This document shows, one piece after another, positions 22,608 through 35,997 of a DNA stretch of 64,000 nucleotides; position 1 is the first letter of the stretch, and each line of letters begins with the position of its first letter. Source of the DNA: Paragonimus westermani (lineage: Eukaryota > Platyhelminthes > Trematoda > Plagiorchiida > Troglotrematidae); assembly GCA_008508345.1 (NCBI GenBank), contig QNGE01001273.1, positions 31,911-95,910 of the forward strand, in the 5' to 3' direction. Under the pieces are notes generated by a model. It was given only the letters and a program-made list of their open reading frames with translations, had not been told where the DNA came from and did not search any database. Position numbers and translations under genes: made by a program.

Positions 22608-25600
22608 GTAAGTTCTCACGCCCTTTCTATTTCCTTCATCAACATTAAATCACGATGTTTATAAAGAATACTAGGTGTTATTTTAGGTATATACTGAAGC
22701 TTTTGTTGTTACTACTGTTTACTTACCCAAAGTGTGTATGTAGTCCACCAGACAAACCAGTAGGGGGTTACAGACAGAATAGTAAGGTTGCTGTAGTCGA
22801 CCATCTTAGTTCAGTTCTGTGGGCGCTTATAGCATGAGTTTCTGTAGTTCCATACTGACGAGCGAAGAAACGTGCCGCGCCACTTGCAAATGAATTGAAG
22901 ACCAAAAAAATAGATAACCAATTAAATAAAATTTAAAATGTCGGGTAATCAACGATACAGGTCTGGCATAGATTTGTCAAATGATTTCTAAATTGATGCG
23001 GCCTTGAAAAGTTATCTTCTCTGTACGGTTCGATGGTTTAACCCACCAACGTAAAAGGCAACATAGGATGTGGGAAGTGAAACAAACAATTCAAAGCCGT
23101 ATGTTCAAAGATTAAGAAGGCGAATAATTATTGTAATGTTATCCCGTCACCCATTATCACTGGTAATTGCTGATAACTAGTCGGGGATATGATAGGCAAA
23201 ACTTACGCATCTCTCACATTTGGTCGCAGATTTGCTATTCAAAGAGTGGTCTGATTATGTCATCGAAAAAGGTATTCTTCATGCTATGCATGTTCTTTAA
23301 CCAGACAGAAGTTTTTCCTTCCAACTAGTCACATCAACGGTACTAACGGCAGAACGTTCACATTTATCGATAACGTAGCACTTACTCTCAAGCAGTCATG
23401 AGTCTAGTGGGCAGTATAATACTATTTCGTCTCTCAATAAAGTGAAGGTACTGAAAGCCGTAAAGAAGAATATCAACCTCTTGCATATCTTTATTGTTGA
23501 ATCGCCAAGACAATTTGTTTAAGTCCCCTAAAAAATCAAAATTTTCGTGTGCACAAATAGCCCGGTTTTCACGATTGAAAATAGGAGAGCATACTGTTAC
23601 TGATTTTGCGTGTGAAAACCCACATTGTGCTCACTCTTCAGTTGGTTTGTGGATAATAGCAATGACGCTTAAATTTTTTAAAAGTATTTTGTGTCCGGAC
23701 CTTTGCATATGGTAATCCAGGCTTGCCTGATACACGTTCAATGGCGCATTAGTCAGTAGGTTCGCTGCATGAAAACTTGATCAGATACCAAATCCTAGCA
23801 AAGGAATGAATTGTCGACGAATTTCAATGTGGGCGAATTCCGAGTGTAGTCCTTTGTTGGAAGAGGTTGCCTGCAGAGTCTGTGGGAATAAGCAAACTGA
23901 GACCAATTTTGTGTGATGTGCAACTTATACAATTCGAAATTCCGTACTTATCAGTAAGTGTAAATGCCTTACATATTACGCTTGACGATCCAGCATATGT
24001 TTTACAGTTGTGTAATTTACGGAAAAACCTGGGTGGCACATATACAGTTGATTTCACTTACTTTATTGATCACATCTTGAAGACAGCTTTTAGCGGAAAT
24101 CGCAGGTATTTTTCTATCCAGGTTTAAGAAAAGAGAAAATGAGACACTTTAAAAGACAGTGAAATGTTCTGTGGATTTTCTCGCAAATAAACCAGTTTCT
24201 CGACACCAAATTTTTTCACACCAAATCAAAAATCACGGTCGCTCTAATATCAACTGTACTTGTGTTGAAGTGCTATTTTGCACAATCGTTAAAGTGCACT
24301 CCCACACACTTCGAATCGTCTGTGTAGGTCTATTAATCTACCATTTAGTGACAGATTTTGTTCACAAACCATGGCCTGTAAAAGCAACCGGCGTGAGACC
24401 GACGACTCTGTGACTCACCTCGGTCAACTCAACATGCTTATTCACTTCAGGATCTAAGGCGCCAGAAGATTTGTGGTCATACATAGTATAAAAACGGAAT
24501 CACTGGCATCTTTCTGTTGTTGCGTCTGCTGGTGGTATTTTGCCTTGCTTCACGTTAGCTGGTTGCACATCTATGCAGGGCATGAATAACGATGCGCCTC
24601 TGAGCTTATTGTTCATAGGTCATGTGTACGATAATCGAGATCACTGTCGTGCTGGAGTTATTGTTAGAGATAAATTTAGTGAACACAAGAACAATATAAA
24701 ATTGAAACTGGCATAACCATCAGATATGATTGTTAAAGTGTCCATTACTTTAAACACACAAGTGTAATAGATGTGATCCCTACCCAGACTTATTGGTCTG
24801 ATAACAAAGTCAACTCACTCCACGCTCGATACATGCCGGTTTGTTTGATGTGAGAACACTTGCTATGTGTCAGAAAAGTAGGAGTTATCCATTCTGTCTG
24901 TAGCGTATTTCGTCTATGTATCTTTCACGGTCTATGTGACCAGGTGCTACTGTCTGTCTCTACACCTCCGTTTAATTGACTCGACGTTTGTTGGCTCTGG
25001 AGAACGAATGCATATTTAGCTAATAGATATTGGTTGTACAATATATTCGACAGCAACACAATTGGAAAATTACTGTTATACCATGTTCTGAAGAAAAATC
25101 GAAGGCTTTTTATGTTAACTGCTGACTAATCGCTGCCTTAGTTTGCTCATCACTTCGTTTGTTGCAAATGTAACGTGTAAGTTGGAAGAATAGAACTGAT
25201 GTTTTACAGGCGGACAAGCAAATAATTTGACTTTTGAAGGTTCGTTTGTTATGTTATTGTTGAAGAGGTCTATGGAAACATTTATCACAGAACGTGAACT
25301 ACTTGGAATTAGGTTGAAGAGAATCTTTTAAAAATAGAAAGGTTCTTGGGACAGCTGCGATGAACTCACCATGCAGCATTCCCTACAATTCAACAGCTGC
25401 TTTAAAGAATGAAGATCATGCGGTGGATGAACAAAAGTGTACCTGTTGCAAGTACAAAAGTATGACTGTTGCAAGTATTACCTGAGGAACAAATATTGGC
25501 ATAAACATTGTACAACAGCATTACTTGCCTTTAAATTTCAAGTAATAGTATGATGTCAAAACGTAGCTACGTCACATGGTTTGGTTTCTTTTATGCGTCC

Positions 25601-26468
25601 AAACTTGAATGCATCAAATGAACCGGGTCACTTTAGCTGCCAGAAATTGCATTACTCACCTTCCGAATCAGAACTACTGGTGTATGACTTGCAACCAGTG
25701 TATGCCGTATCCGGTTGATGTGTGATCCAATCTCGTCTCCTGTTGAGCTTATCCGTAGGAGGTGCTTTCTTAGTGTTTTATATTTTATTGAATTTAAACC
25801 CTTTTTAAATATGCGACCTTTGCTCATTTCCGTTAAGTGGATATAACCTAGTTCATGTTACTGCTTTTGGCTTACTCAGGACGATGTATGAAATAACTGC
25901 GAACTTTCATTTGTAGTTTTTTCTCGATTGGTTAATCAGCCTTGAATATTTCTTCATTATTGATTGAAAGCCTACAAAGTGTACAGTTGATCCTATTTTT
26001 TAAAAACGCCCTGGAGTGTCCTTGTTGTTCCCTCCCAGCCACAAATGGTAACGAATGACAAACAAATTCCCCTCAGTATTCCATATACGATTTATTTTTT
26101 ACTCTTCTCGTAAAAGTATGCACGAGGTTTGTTCGGACCAAACTGGTTCTGCACATAAATAATTAGTAGTTATTAAAACAGGTCAGGTGAATTTTATACA
26201 GGAGGACAAATCCTGAGAAAGTATTAGCCAAAAATGCGGCAACGTAAACAACTGAATAAAGTTGTGCGAGATAAACAAAGGGGGAATTCAGACGGCACTG
26301 CACTATATCAACTGAGAATATATTGTGTGTAACTACGTGAGGAACGTCTGGACAATGTTTAGCGTAATCAACACATGGAGTCTACTTAGAGGATCCACAG
26401 TACGATAATTCGGCCAGAGATTTAAGCATGGGAACAGCTGAATTTGACATTGTGTGGGCGGTCTCATG
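22608..26468 (+). other. PRKAG: Start of 26-kb AMPK gamma intron, no gene seen
   Basis: The intron donor GTAAGT is at 22608. No exon, transposon coding segment or RNA gene is recognised here. A minor direct duplication of a GTTGCAAGTA motif sits at about 25443-25482. Confidence 0.7.
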
Positions 26469-26535
26469 TGGCTTGGTGGTGCAGCAGGTAACGTTGGGGC
26501 GTGAATTTTCGGGAGTTCAAGCCTCGCAGCGGGCA
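26469..26535 (+). repeat. tRNA-like pol III promoter head (SINE or tRNA pseudogene)
   Basis: A TGGTGGTGCAGCAGG segment (26474-26488) resembles a pol III A box. GGGAGTTCAAGCC (26511-26523) resembles a B box, with spacing suited to a tRNA-derived promoter. The layout is like that of the head of the SINE at 35943-36136. The downstream sequence does not carry that SINE's ribozyme body. No good cloverleaf is evident, so I do not call a functional tRNA. Confidence 0.45.
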
Positions 26536-28827
26536 CTTTACCATTGCATAACCATTTTCACTTGTAGTGATCTGGACATAATTTCCATTGAGTCTAGCCG
26601 GAATCAACGGTGTATTAAAAAGTTCCGTCCCGCTCACCTCAAAGTGACTGAGGAGTTTGTAAACGATGTAGCTAAGTTCTGTCTATTTGGTATTACCCAC
26701 CGACAGTAAATTATGGCATAACACTGAGAAAACCAATAACGCAAATTTTCCCATTGACGCATAATAACAGAGAACAGTGTTTCGTATACCGGATTCTACT
26801 GTACAGAAAGTTGCAGTGAATGTGAAACGAACACAAGGTCAATATGAACAAGCGTGTTGCCAATCGAAATTCGCTAAGTAAAATATATGTTTCAGTGTTT
26901 AACCAGCACTGAAGAAAATTTGGAAATGTGAGCTTGGAATAGGTTGTATAAGGTCACTGTGCGTTGCTCAGCGTTTCGGATGTTCAGCAGAGCTGCCTGA
27001 TTTTTCCGCCCTGTTCCTCTCCTCAGTAGATTATACTGAGATCGATGAACATATGTTGTGTTTTCCGCAACATTGCTACACGAAATTAGAGGTCAGCTGC
27101 AGCTTAAAACCTAGGGCAGTTGAAAAACTTACAACCTCACGGTTTTCTCGGTCACGTCACAGGGATAATAGCCAAGCCAGGATGTGACGGGAATTAACGC
27201 AAGGGAAATTTGCTGACTACTGGAAAAGTTGAAAGTGGCCACGACCAACTATTTGATGAATCTCTCATGATCAGGAAGAATAAGCACATAACAGAAACAC
27301 TGTTGTTTAAAATTTGTTTGGCTTCCTAAAATACCGTGCCAAACTGTCCTCAAATGAAGCTCACGCTGAACCCTCAGGCTGCTGAGGGTAGAGTGCAACA
27401 GATGGTAAAGGCATTTCAACATCTGAGTTATCACAAATTTATTTGTATGCATTTATTGGTTAGGTCACACTTATGTAATCGGCTTTAAGGGTTGGAACAT
27501 CGCGTCTTCTGGTGTGAAGTTTTGGGAAATGTCGATTCTGGGAACGACAAAACTAAACTTGAAACTTTTCAGTGGTTGGGGATACATTTAAAGAGACTCC
27601 AAGAGGGAGAAGAAACATTCCCTTAAACCTAATTGTGTTATGACATCTCTGACAGATTTGGTAAGGTTTTTTTAAAAAACACAGTTGACAAAGTGCTGGA
27701 TGATAAGCAAATATGAGTGAGCGACACTATGATCCTTGAAAACCGTCCGCTGCACAAATGCAAAATAGGAACAACAGTTTCCAACACGATAACTCGTGTG
27801 ATCATTCTATCCCCGTAAGGACTATTTGACATCATCTCGTATCAGTCTTGTCGTGAAATATTTAATGAAACTACGGGGCACCCCCAAAAAAGGAGAAACA
27901 CACAACTGCAACGTTTTCCGGACAAAATTGAACTGATGAACTATTGCAGAAGGGTCTTTTCCAGCATGTCGGACAAGTCCAAACATAAACAAGACGGTAT
28001 TTTCAGAAGTCGTCGTTTTGGAAGTGTGCGAAACATCGCATAAAAACTATACTATGTGGCGGTGTATCATGAACTATTTGTTCGAATAAATCTTAAAACA
28101 ATCCGCAGAAACTAGAACTGTGATTTGCATACACTTACACCTTATTCACAAGTACTGCCATTAGTAAATCAGTCTACTGCCTTTTTCTTCTCTACCAATA
28201 GCGGTGATTTACACATGTATACAGGGACTTTATAAAGTACAGCCTAACTTGCCGGACTAGCCCCTTAAAAATGGATATCCATCAAGCCTTCTTTCTATGA
28301 CTGTTATGTGCGCTTCATCTTACTGAAGCTCATGTACTTCACTTTTGAACTGCTCTTATGCATAATCAAAGTAGACTCACACTCTATTGGGGTTTACAGA
28401 AAATCAACGCTCCTCCTAGTTCCATGTATACACGTTTGCTTGAAAAATGACCCGAAGTCGGCAGTGAATGGTTTGCCAAAGTGCACGGATACCAAACGAT
28501 ACATTAGAGGAGAGATTGAATGGTACACACGGAAGTGACCAACCGCTGACGTTGCATATGGTGTGCGCAAAACGAACTCTCATATTGTCATTCAGCGCGT
28601 ACAGTAGTGTCCACCATTCGAAGGCTGTGTGTTGTAAATCTTTCACAGTGTTTCGTACTAAAGGACTACCATTATATGCACTAACTACAGCACCAAGATA
28701 CTTTCCTGTTGCTACTGCTGGTGAACAACTTATGACTGCTCAAGACGTGGTCCGTGAAGTATCATTTTCTGGGTTTTTGTGTTTAAAAAGCTGTAGTCGA
28801 CTGTTGTGTTGTGGACAGTGAGAGGTT
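26536..28827 (+). other. PRKAG: AMPK gamma intron, unassigned
   Basis: No exon or known repeat is recognised. An ORF of 117 codons at 28468-28821 (+) directly precedes the LINE RT fragment. It has no recognisable RT motif and may be chance or transposon-derived. Confidence 0.55.
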
Positions 28828-28971
28828 GTATTTTCACGAGTAGCGCAATCGTTATCAATTTCGGACACTTGGACTAAACAGCGGTGTCTTCGTAATAAAA
28901 ATCCAATGAGAACGGTTTTGCTTTACGGTTGTGAAACCTTCCCACTAAACGTCGTGGATTTTGAGCCTATC
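28828..28971 (+). pseudogene. LINE reverse transcriptase C-terminal fragment
   Basis: The + strand translation gives KNPMRTVLLYGCETFPL followed by NVVDFEP. This matches the conserved block (vRtvLLYGCEtWpl...D) found near the C-terminus of many trematode LINE RTs, after the palm. The equivalent block in the 40935-44590 element is at 43920-44000. About 48 codons are readable before homology fades. It is a short relic with no flanking EN or catalytic RT motif. Confidence 0.7.
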
Positions 28972-29364
28972 GTAACAATTTTTTCATTGATGTTTACTTT
29001 AATTCAGATTTTTTGGTGATATTCAATGACCATTGAGTAGACACTTCTGTGAGCCGGTTGTTTGGCTTGCAAACATATGATCACCTCACAGCATTATGCT
29101 TTTACGAGGCAGAACCCACATATTGTCAAATAAACTTAACAAAGTAAATCCACCGTCAAACCTAAAACACTCTTTGTTCTTCATGGTTGGGAGTGTGCTG
29201 TCTAAGTTTTTTTTCTGAGGTATGTACTCCCCAACTTAAGTTTTTTTGGAAGTTACAAATTAGTAATACCTACGCTTGGAAAAGTGACTGTAAATCGGTT
29301 GGCTTCGTGGTTCTTCACGGATTCAGTTACGTTATACCATTACGTAGCCACTTTGGAAAGTGCT
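28972..29364. other. AMPK gamma intron, unassigned
   Basis: Nothing is recognised between the LINE fragment and the PLE. Confidence 0.5.
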
Positions 29365-29657
29365 CACGGATCCTTTCTGATAGTCGCCAAGTAGTTTTTC
29401 CAACGTGAGAGAATAAATACAGAACGACGAAAAAACTTAGGTAATCTATCTTTCAAATGTGACATCCATACCGGTCGGCTCTTAAGTGAGATGATTATTC
29501 GTGCCGCATTGTAGGTATTGGCCAAAGCATTTGTCAGCCTGCGACTGATCACTTCACTAGCTGCGTCGCCTTTAAATGCCAGGCTGATAAAAATTGACTT
29601 TTTCGCTACTGTTTTTATCGCTGGCTGAATATCTTTACGTTTCATATTCCTTTCCAT
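29364..29657 (-). pseudogene. Penelope-like element, RT-to-endonuclease connector
   Basis: The frame includes SLAFKGDAASEVISRRLTNA, the lpfkGd.as..i.rrL block, and SHLKDRLPKFFRRSVFI. In PLEs these segments immediately precede the GIY-YIG core. Here the frame ends without the core, so the endonuclease was lost by truncation or a frameshift near 29364. Confidence 0.75.
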
Positions 29658-30762
29658 AAATCTCCCTGAATATCCATTCTGGCTCAGTATCTCTCGAATT
29701 CGTTGTCTATGGTGTCTACCGTGCGCATCCTTCTTGCTCTATCTACCAATCAAATTTCGTTTTTGTTTCAGTGGAACAAAGCTTAAGAAGTTGGTTTACT
29801 GTCCCGTCCACGTCGTTTTCCTGTGAACGGATCTTTGTAGGGAACCGTCCGGTCTGCGGTGTAATGAAACATCATGGAAGGACAGTGTGTCATCTTTCTC
29901 CTACTCTAGAGTAAATTGTATATTCGGGTTTGCACGATTAGATGCCAGTACATGGCCTTGCACATCAGTAGAGTGAGTCTTTGACCACGCTGAATACGTA
30001 ATTTACATAGCGTCTATAGAACGGCAGCTCGGGAATTGTGGTTCCTAACTGATTAAGTTCTACTTTGGCCATAAACACGTCTGCCAACAACGAGCCTAGT
30101 GGGGACCCCAAAGCTACTCCGTCTTTCTGTCCATATATCTCACCGTTGAACTGAACTTGGATGTAGTTTGTGCAGAACAATAAAAATTCTTTCAGATTTT
30201 CGACTGGAATACCAACTTCTGCTTGATTCTCTTCTGTGTATTCACATGAGTATTCTACTGTTTCCTTTAGCGGCACGTTTGTGAATAAAGACGTGACATC
30301 TAGGGATATCATGTGGTGATTTCTAATGTTCAGAGAGTCGATAGACTCCACGAACTGAAATGTATCTTTCAGGCAAAATGGAGTTATTCTTGCTCTGACT
30401 GGTTCGAGTATTTGAACTAGCCATCTGGCTAGACTGTAGTAAGGCGAGTTGTTCACGTCAAGAATTGGCCGTAATGGCAGCCCAACTTTGTGGATTTTGG
30501 GGAGTCCATGCAGATCGATTGTTACGATCATTCCAAGACTGTAGTAAGCGTCCACGATCAGTGTTTCGACTGAAGTACACTTCATTCTCCTAAAATTCAT
30601 AACAATAGTATCGCCACGCATCACACTCATCCATGTTTGATTAATTACCAACACTGGAGCCAACGGAATACCAATAAACCTGCGTTTCATCCTATGACAA
30701 GTGATGCTGTGTTTCTCACCTGCTCGACAAAATTTTTGTACTCGTCCTCTTGTTATGCCTTA
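29365..30762 (-). mobile_element. Penelope-like element, degenerate, minus strand
   Basis: A PLE runs from near 30762 down to 29365 inside the large AMPK gamma intron, in antisense to the gene. The RT palm is readable at 29965-30690. From about 29960 to 29660 PLE blocks continue but only in shifting frames with stops. 29364-29657 resumes the inter-domain region that precedes the endonuclease. The GIY-YIG domain itself is missing, so the element is truncated at its 3' end as well as decayed. Confidence 0.85.
29965..30690 (-). pseudogene. Penelope-like reverse transcriptase palm
   Basis: The 241-codon frame shows the PLE landmarks in order. GLPKIHKVGLPLRPILDVNN is the LPKxHK...RPI block near residue 60. 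ISLDVTSLFTNVPLKETVEY (motif A) has the first catalytic Asp intact. LKEFLLFCTNYIQVQFNGE and KDGVALGSPLGSLLADVFM (motif B) follow. The motif C position reads RYVNYVFSV instead of RYVDDVF, so both catalytic aspartates are lost. No exon-like splice sites surround it. Confidence 0.92.
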
Positions 30763-31674
30763 GAAATCGTCAAGCAGTTCTTTTGAAACTGTTGACCTAA
30801 TTGCCAATTTGATATCTGTATCAATTCTTGCTGCATTGGAAGCTACTCGTTAGATTCATCAGTTACCGGATCTTCATAAAATTGTTCAAAATCTCCCTAA
30901 TTCGCTTACCTTATGTCCTTTAAGCTTCTCAAACAGTACCAAACAACATTTCTAGATTTATGGCAATCTTTGACATTTTCTCTGTCTAATAATAATGATA
31001 ATGATAGTATCCGTCGTAACTCAGAAATATTCCTTGTATTGTCTACTCTGCAACCCTTGATGGGTATGGCGCAAACCAACAAGGTTGACTCATTAGCGGA
31101 ATTCAAGAGTGATTCTTAGCGTCAGAACTGAAAACACGTGTATACACTGTGTGCGATATACCAACATTGTTGGCAGCGGTTGTCAATACATGAGATATAA
31201 AAAACAAGTGTTTACGTTCGTTATCGTGTGTGTACTGTGTGTATTTCACGGGAAATATTTAGCAGTATAACATCTTCTGCGGTCACAAAAATTGCTACTG
31301 AACTGTCCACTTCACCTCTTCATGACGTGATCTGAACACAATAGATGTTAAGTGAGCTGAGTGTCACATGTCTTTAATTAACTAATGAACGTTTTGCGTC
31401 CATCCCACTGATGACGTATGTTGGTGACTGCAACGTCATCCAAGTGTTGATGCCTATCCGATTTTTAACTACCCAATACCTACTTAGTCTCGTATTGCTA
31501 GACTAGTGCATCAGCCCGAAGGTGCCATGTTAAGATGCGACGGTTGTATAGCTGCACCATGAATTTTTCATCGTTAGTACAATTCTTATAAAATTCACTC
31601 GGCAGCTTCTTACCCATAATCAGCAATTTGCCACAAAAATGATTGATTTCCACTACACAACGGGAAGGGTATTC
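30763..31674. other. AMPK gamma intron, unassigned
   Basis: Decayed sequence next to the 5' side of the PLE, then AT-rich DNA. Nothing further is recognised. Confidence 0.5.
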
Positions 31675-34600
31675 TTAAAAGACCGGGGTGAAGGTGAGAG
31701 TGGAAAGTGGCAAGGAGCATATATTCGGTAATGACGCACGCAGCAGGACAGACTGCTCACAAATGCTGACAAAGTATGCCATCAGTGGACGGACTTCGCA
31801 TGACTTGCACACAAAACCAATAGTAGTGCAGTCATTCACTAAACTAAGAATGGTATAAGGCGTTGATAGCCCGGACGACACAACATGACAGGACTGAGCG
31901 AGTTGGTAAACTATATAATGCAGCCAAAATTTCCCAAGGACTGCTGTTGAGTTTGCTCAGACACGCAACTCGTTAAACAGTAACTGTGGGCACGTAACTA
32001 TGATCGCTACATGGTGAAAAAACAACGTTGCTGTTTGAAAACCCGCTGGTTGACCAATACATATACGGGCACTGTAACTGTCAGTGATGGGGTGGAAACA
32101 GTCTCTGAACCACGGATGTAAGTTGCGGAGCAAAATATTCACTTTCTGAATTATCTGCAAGCATGAGTTCAGAAGAATCCAGCTACCGACCTTGTTCAAT
32201 ATGTCTGCTGAAAAGTCTATCTGATTGAAATGAACAACTATCTTTCTTGTTATTCGTGGTATGTGGATGCGGTCAAGCTTCGGAAAACACGCTTGATGGC
32301 CGAATGATTTTCTAGCCGAATGTGCTGTTTTAACTTTCGTGGTGGGCCGTTCAAACGTAAAGCTATACACCATTGGTTGAAAACAAACTGGTTTACGACT
32401 GAAGATTTGGATTGGCACTCCTGAAAATCGTATTATCAGACTCTATTTCTAACGTATACTACCGCTGAGGTCAGGTTAGACAACCTAACAAGTTTACCAT
32501 CTGCAGATACATGTTTCTGGTCCATGTTCTGGATATGTGTCAATTCGGTCAAATCGTTAGCACCAGGTTCTGAGTGTTTTCATGTATATCTCGACCATGT
32601 ACCATCAGCGTGCATGTTGTCTAAACAGTTGTTTGAGTGACACAGTTGCGTAGTAATGAGAGCCAAGGTAAATTATTAGAACGACCACCTAAACCGCTCT
32701 GATCACATCCATTGATTTGACTTTTTGAGGTAACTAGAAATAGTCTTCTACTTGGGATTGGAGTAGTTGGGATGTACTTGTATGCCTCGCTAGTGAAGCT
32801 ATTGCACGTAAAACAGAAAGTAGTCTAACGCACGTGGCTAATTTTTTTCGGAAACGGGCAAAACGTTTGCTTACAGCAGTATATATATATATATATACAG
32901 AGATGGATCGAAAACCAGCACTTTGTTTGGTGCTTGGGAAAACTGTCGGATTGATAGGAAACTTGTGGAGTAAAGAGAGCTGAGAAATCTTGTGCACATA
33001 TAAACCTGTTAGATGGTTCAGGGAGAAATGACAAACTGCGTGATTGTTTCACTTTCAAAAAGTCAGTGATAGAAAGATTGCGAAGGGAAAGGTCAGAGGA
33101 CAATGAGCGGAATAGAGCCCCGAACACTCCCCAGCATAAAAACCGCACTAAACCGTACAACGGCTTCGAAAGGTAGGCAGAGCATCCTCATTCTATCGCA
33201 ATACTTTTGATGTAGAAGTCGGTTGAATGCACGGTCACTTGTCTGTAATACGTGTGTCGACTCTGCGCTTGCATTCAATGAATGACACATCTGAAGTTGA
33301 CGCAGTTACAAAAGACCTTGATAGGTTGTTCCATGTTGGGAATATCCCGACCTCAAAAGAATGTTCCCTGCAAATCCAACCGCCCATTTGATGTTTGAAC
33401 TTTAGTGAATTACCCCAAGATAAGTCTGTTTTTAAGAGATGAAGGGATGAAGAGTTTTATATACTAAACTAGTCTCTTTTGGTTCCGTGGGTATCGCATT
33501 GGGAACTACCCCAGTTGGCGCAACCAACCTGGATACGGTAGAGAACGTGGTGTAGTAGCCCGTTTTTAGAACTACCTTTCTATCTTCTCAATAGGGGTAA
33601 TTTCATTCACAAGCTTAAGACTGTGCACTCGGATATTTAGCCCAAGATAGGAATCCACTAATGAATTGGATATAGCAGTGAAACAATCTGATCGATACCG
33701 TTCAAACGATTTAGTGAGTAACCCATATACCGAGTTGGTTTTTTGGCCATTAACGTAAAGTTGGGAGATAAGCTTAAGTCCATTCCAGACGGTCGTGCGC
33801 AAGCCGCATTCACGTGCAATGACACCCAAACTCTTGCCTCCCAGTGAGTAATCTGTACATCCCGAATGACGAAGGTACATTGCTCTACATTCAGGCTTCT
33901 TAATTGGGGGGCCGATTTTCTGTCCCAGCAATACGGTATGTTTAAATCTTCCCATAACTTCTCATTTGCATTCGTATTTTCTATTATGGGGCAGATTTTG
34001 GTGTAATCAAATATGGTGAAACTGACCTGCTGTGGAACTTTCAGTACACAGAATAAAGAGCAGAGGTCCTGGTATGAAACCATATAACACACCGTTGGTT
34101 GCATACTACCAGTCTGAGAAGAAAACCATTCAACTTGCAAGTAACGTGGCAATCGATGAGTTATATCAGTAGGGAACTTTCCATATCATATTAACATACC
34201 TATACACAGTTTTGAATAATCTACTCGGCCCAGAATCCTAGAGAAGTCTGGAAAGACTAAATCAACTGATTTACCCGCTTGGCATTTGAGGAAAATACAG
34301 AAGACAGCCCTATATAGTATCGCGTAATTCGATATGCTTAACGAGAGAGTCACATGACCTGTATGTCTTTCAATCTGGGACAATTGTCAAGGTGACCCGT
34401 TAAAACCAGAACGAATAAAATAAGTGACCGTAGGGAAACGTATGTAAAGAATACACCACGAGGAGATAACCTATGACATTCAGAAGAAAAGCGGCCGTGA
34501 TCGATTATCAACACAAATAACCGACTTCTGCATGGAAGTTCACAAATCGGGCTAACCGAATCAACAATCGATGTGGGATTGGATGTGTCTGTCAGAATTC

Positions 34601-34697
34601 TTGAAATTAAATCACCTTGTATATCTGCCCACAAAAAAGAGAGTTTGTCAACTCTTGGCAGAATAAGGTTGCTTCGGAAATGTTTAAAACCATGCAT
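31675..34697 (-). other. Cluster of unrecognised minus-strand ORFs, possible decayed transposon
   Basis: Several longer-than-background ORFs all lie on the minus strand: 31675-31881 (68 codons), 31957-32418 (153), 32825-33160 (111), 33572-33955 (127), 33658-34152 (164) and 34350-34697 (115). I find no RT, integrase, transposase or other motif that I recognise. The shared orientation suggests remains of a mobile element or of an antisense gene. A (TA)n microsatellite lies at 32880-32897. This is a compositional remark rather than a gene call. Confidence 0.25.
32880..32897. repeat. (TA)n microsatellite
   Basis: An uninterrupted TA dinucleotide run is visible in the sequence. Confidence 0.95.
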
Positions 34698-35942
34698 TAC
34701 TATCCAGAATAATGTGAATTCAGCCGTCTAGTGCATTTAAGAGCTCCAGATTCGTTATGCAAGTATTGTGTAAACGGCTTATAAACGGGGTTTCATAGTT
34801 ACCCTGTCCAGCTGTTACATTTCATTCTGCTTTAGGCCGAAATTGTTGGGCTTTTCGTGATTAGCTTGCAAACGTCCACAGTTGTAACAGAAGAGGTCGA
34901 AAGACTATTTTATAAGCAGTTGGTTGCAATGACCTCCAGCAGAGTGGTGGACAACTGATTCGATCTTGTTGAGTCTCACTAATACTATGCACGCTGGGGG
35001 ACTCGATCGATTTTTATCCAGCGGAAAAAGCAACTTAACGGCTGTGGAAAACAAACTACGTATTTTCCGGTGATATTGATCCCGTGGTCGGTTTGGGTGG
35101 ATACCCGGATTATCATTCTATGGCGACCTAACAATCTGATGCGTATTCATGATTCATGGATTCTATCCCACGGTTTCCGTAATGCTGTTGAGACACTTAA
35201 CAAGAACAAGCAAGCGTCCACCACTCCGTCGGAATTCAATAAGCCAACTGTTTGCAGTGTGTAGTCCACAGGTGGTATTTCAAGTAAATGTCTGTTCACC
35301 ATGTATTCGAGAGGTATCAACCGTTGTTTCCAGTTGCAGCATTTTTAACCTTCGTTCCTTTGATGGTCTTTTTGGTTAGCCACTCTTGTAATGCTCTGGA
35401 ACCTATTCTCTCCACCTAATCATTTTTTGGATTTGTCTGGTTAGTGATGGGTAGTTACGGGATCTCTAGCTATGGTGTGAAATTCGAGATCATTTGGGAT
35501 TAGTTTCAAACTCCTCCTTTCTTGTTGATTTGTCCTCGCACAATTCAACTATTATGGGGCTGAGAGCAATCTATACACTTTGTGTGCAACCAGGACCGGA
35601 CCACTCTTAGGAACCCGTAGTAAACACAGTGTCGTCTCCTGTCGAAATGACCTTGACAGAATAGTATTCACGACTTCCGGTGTCTTTCCAAAACCTATAT
35701 CTCAATAGGTATTGAACGTATTCCGAATGTTTTCAAACGTAACCTTAGTTTGCCATTCGTAACTGAATGCACTTGTTACTCAATTGTCTACCAAATCGTA
35801 CTGTGCGGGTAGATTTGTGATTGCACGCTTTTTGACCAATTTTTTCGTGAAATGAAAAGTTCTCTTCATAGAACATTGATTGATTTGCCCCGGTTTTCCT
35901 GAATTTTTTGTCTTTTATTTCAAGTTGACCGTCACTCACATT
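34698..35942. other. AMPK gamma intron, unassigned
   Basis: No exon, repeat or RNA gene is recognised. Confidence 0.5.
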
Positions 35943-35997
35943 TAATTGCAATGTTCGCATTCAGATAGACTTTCCAGCCAACCTGTTTCGAAAAGAA

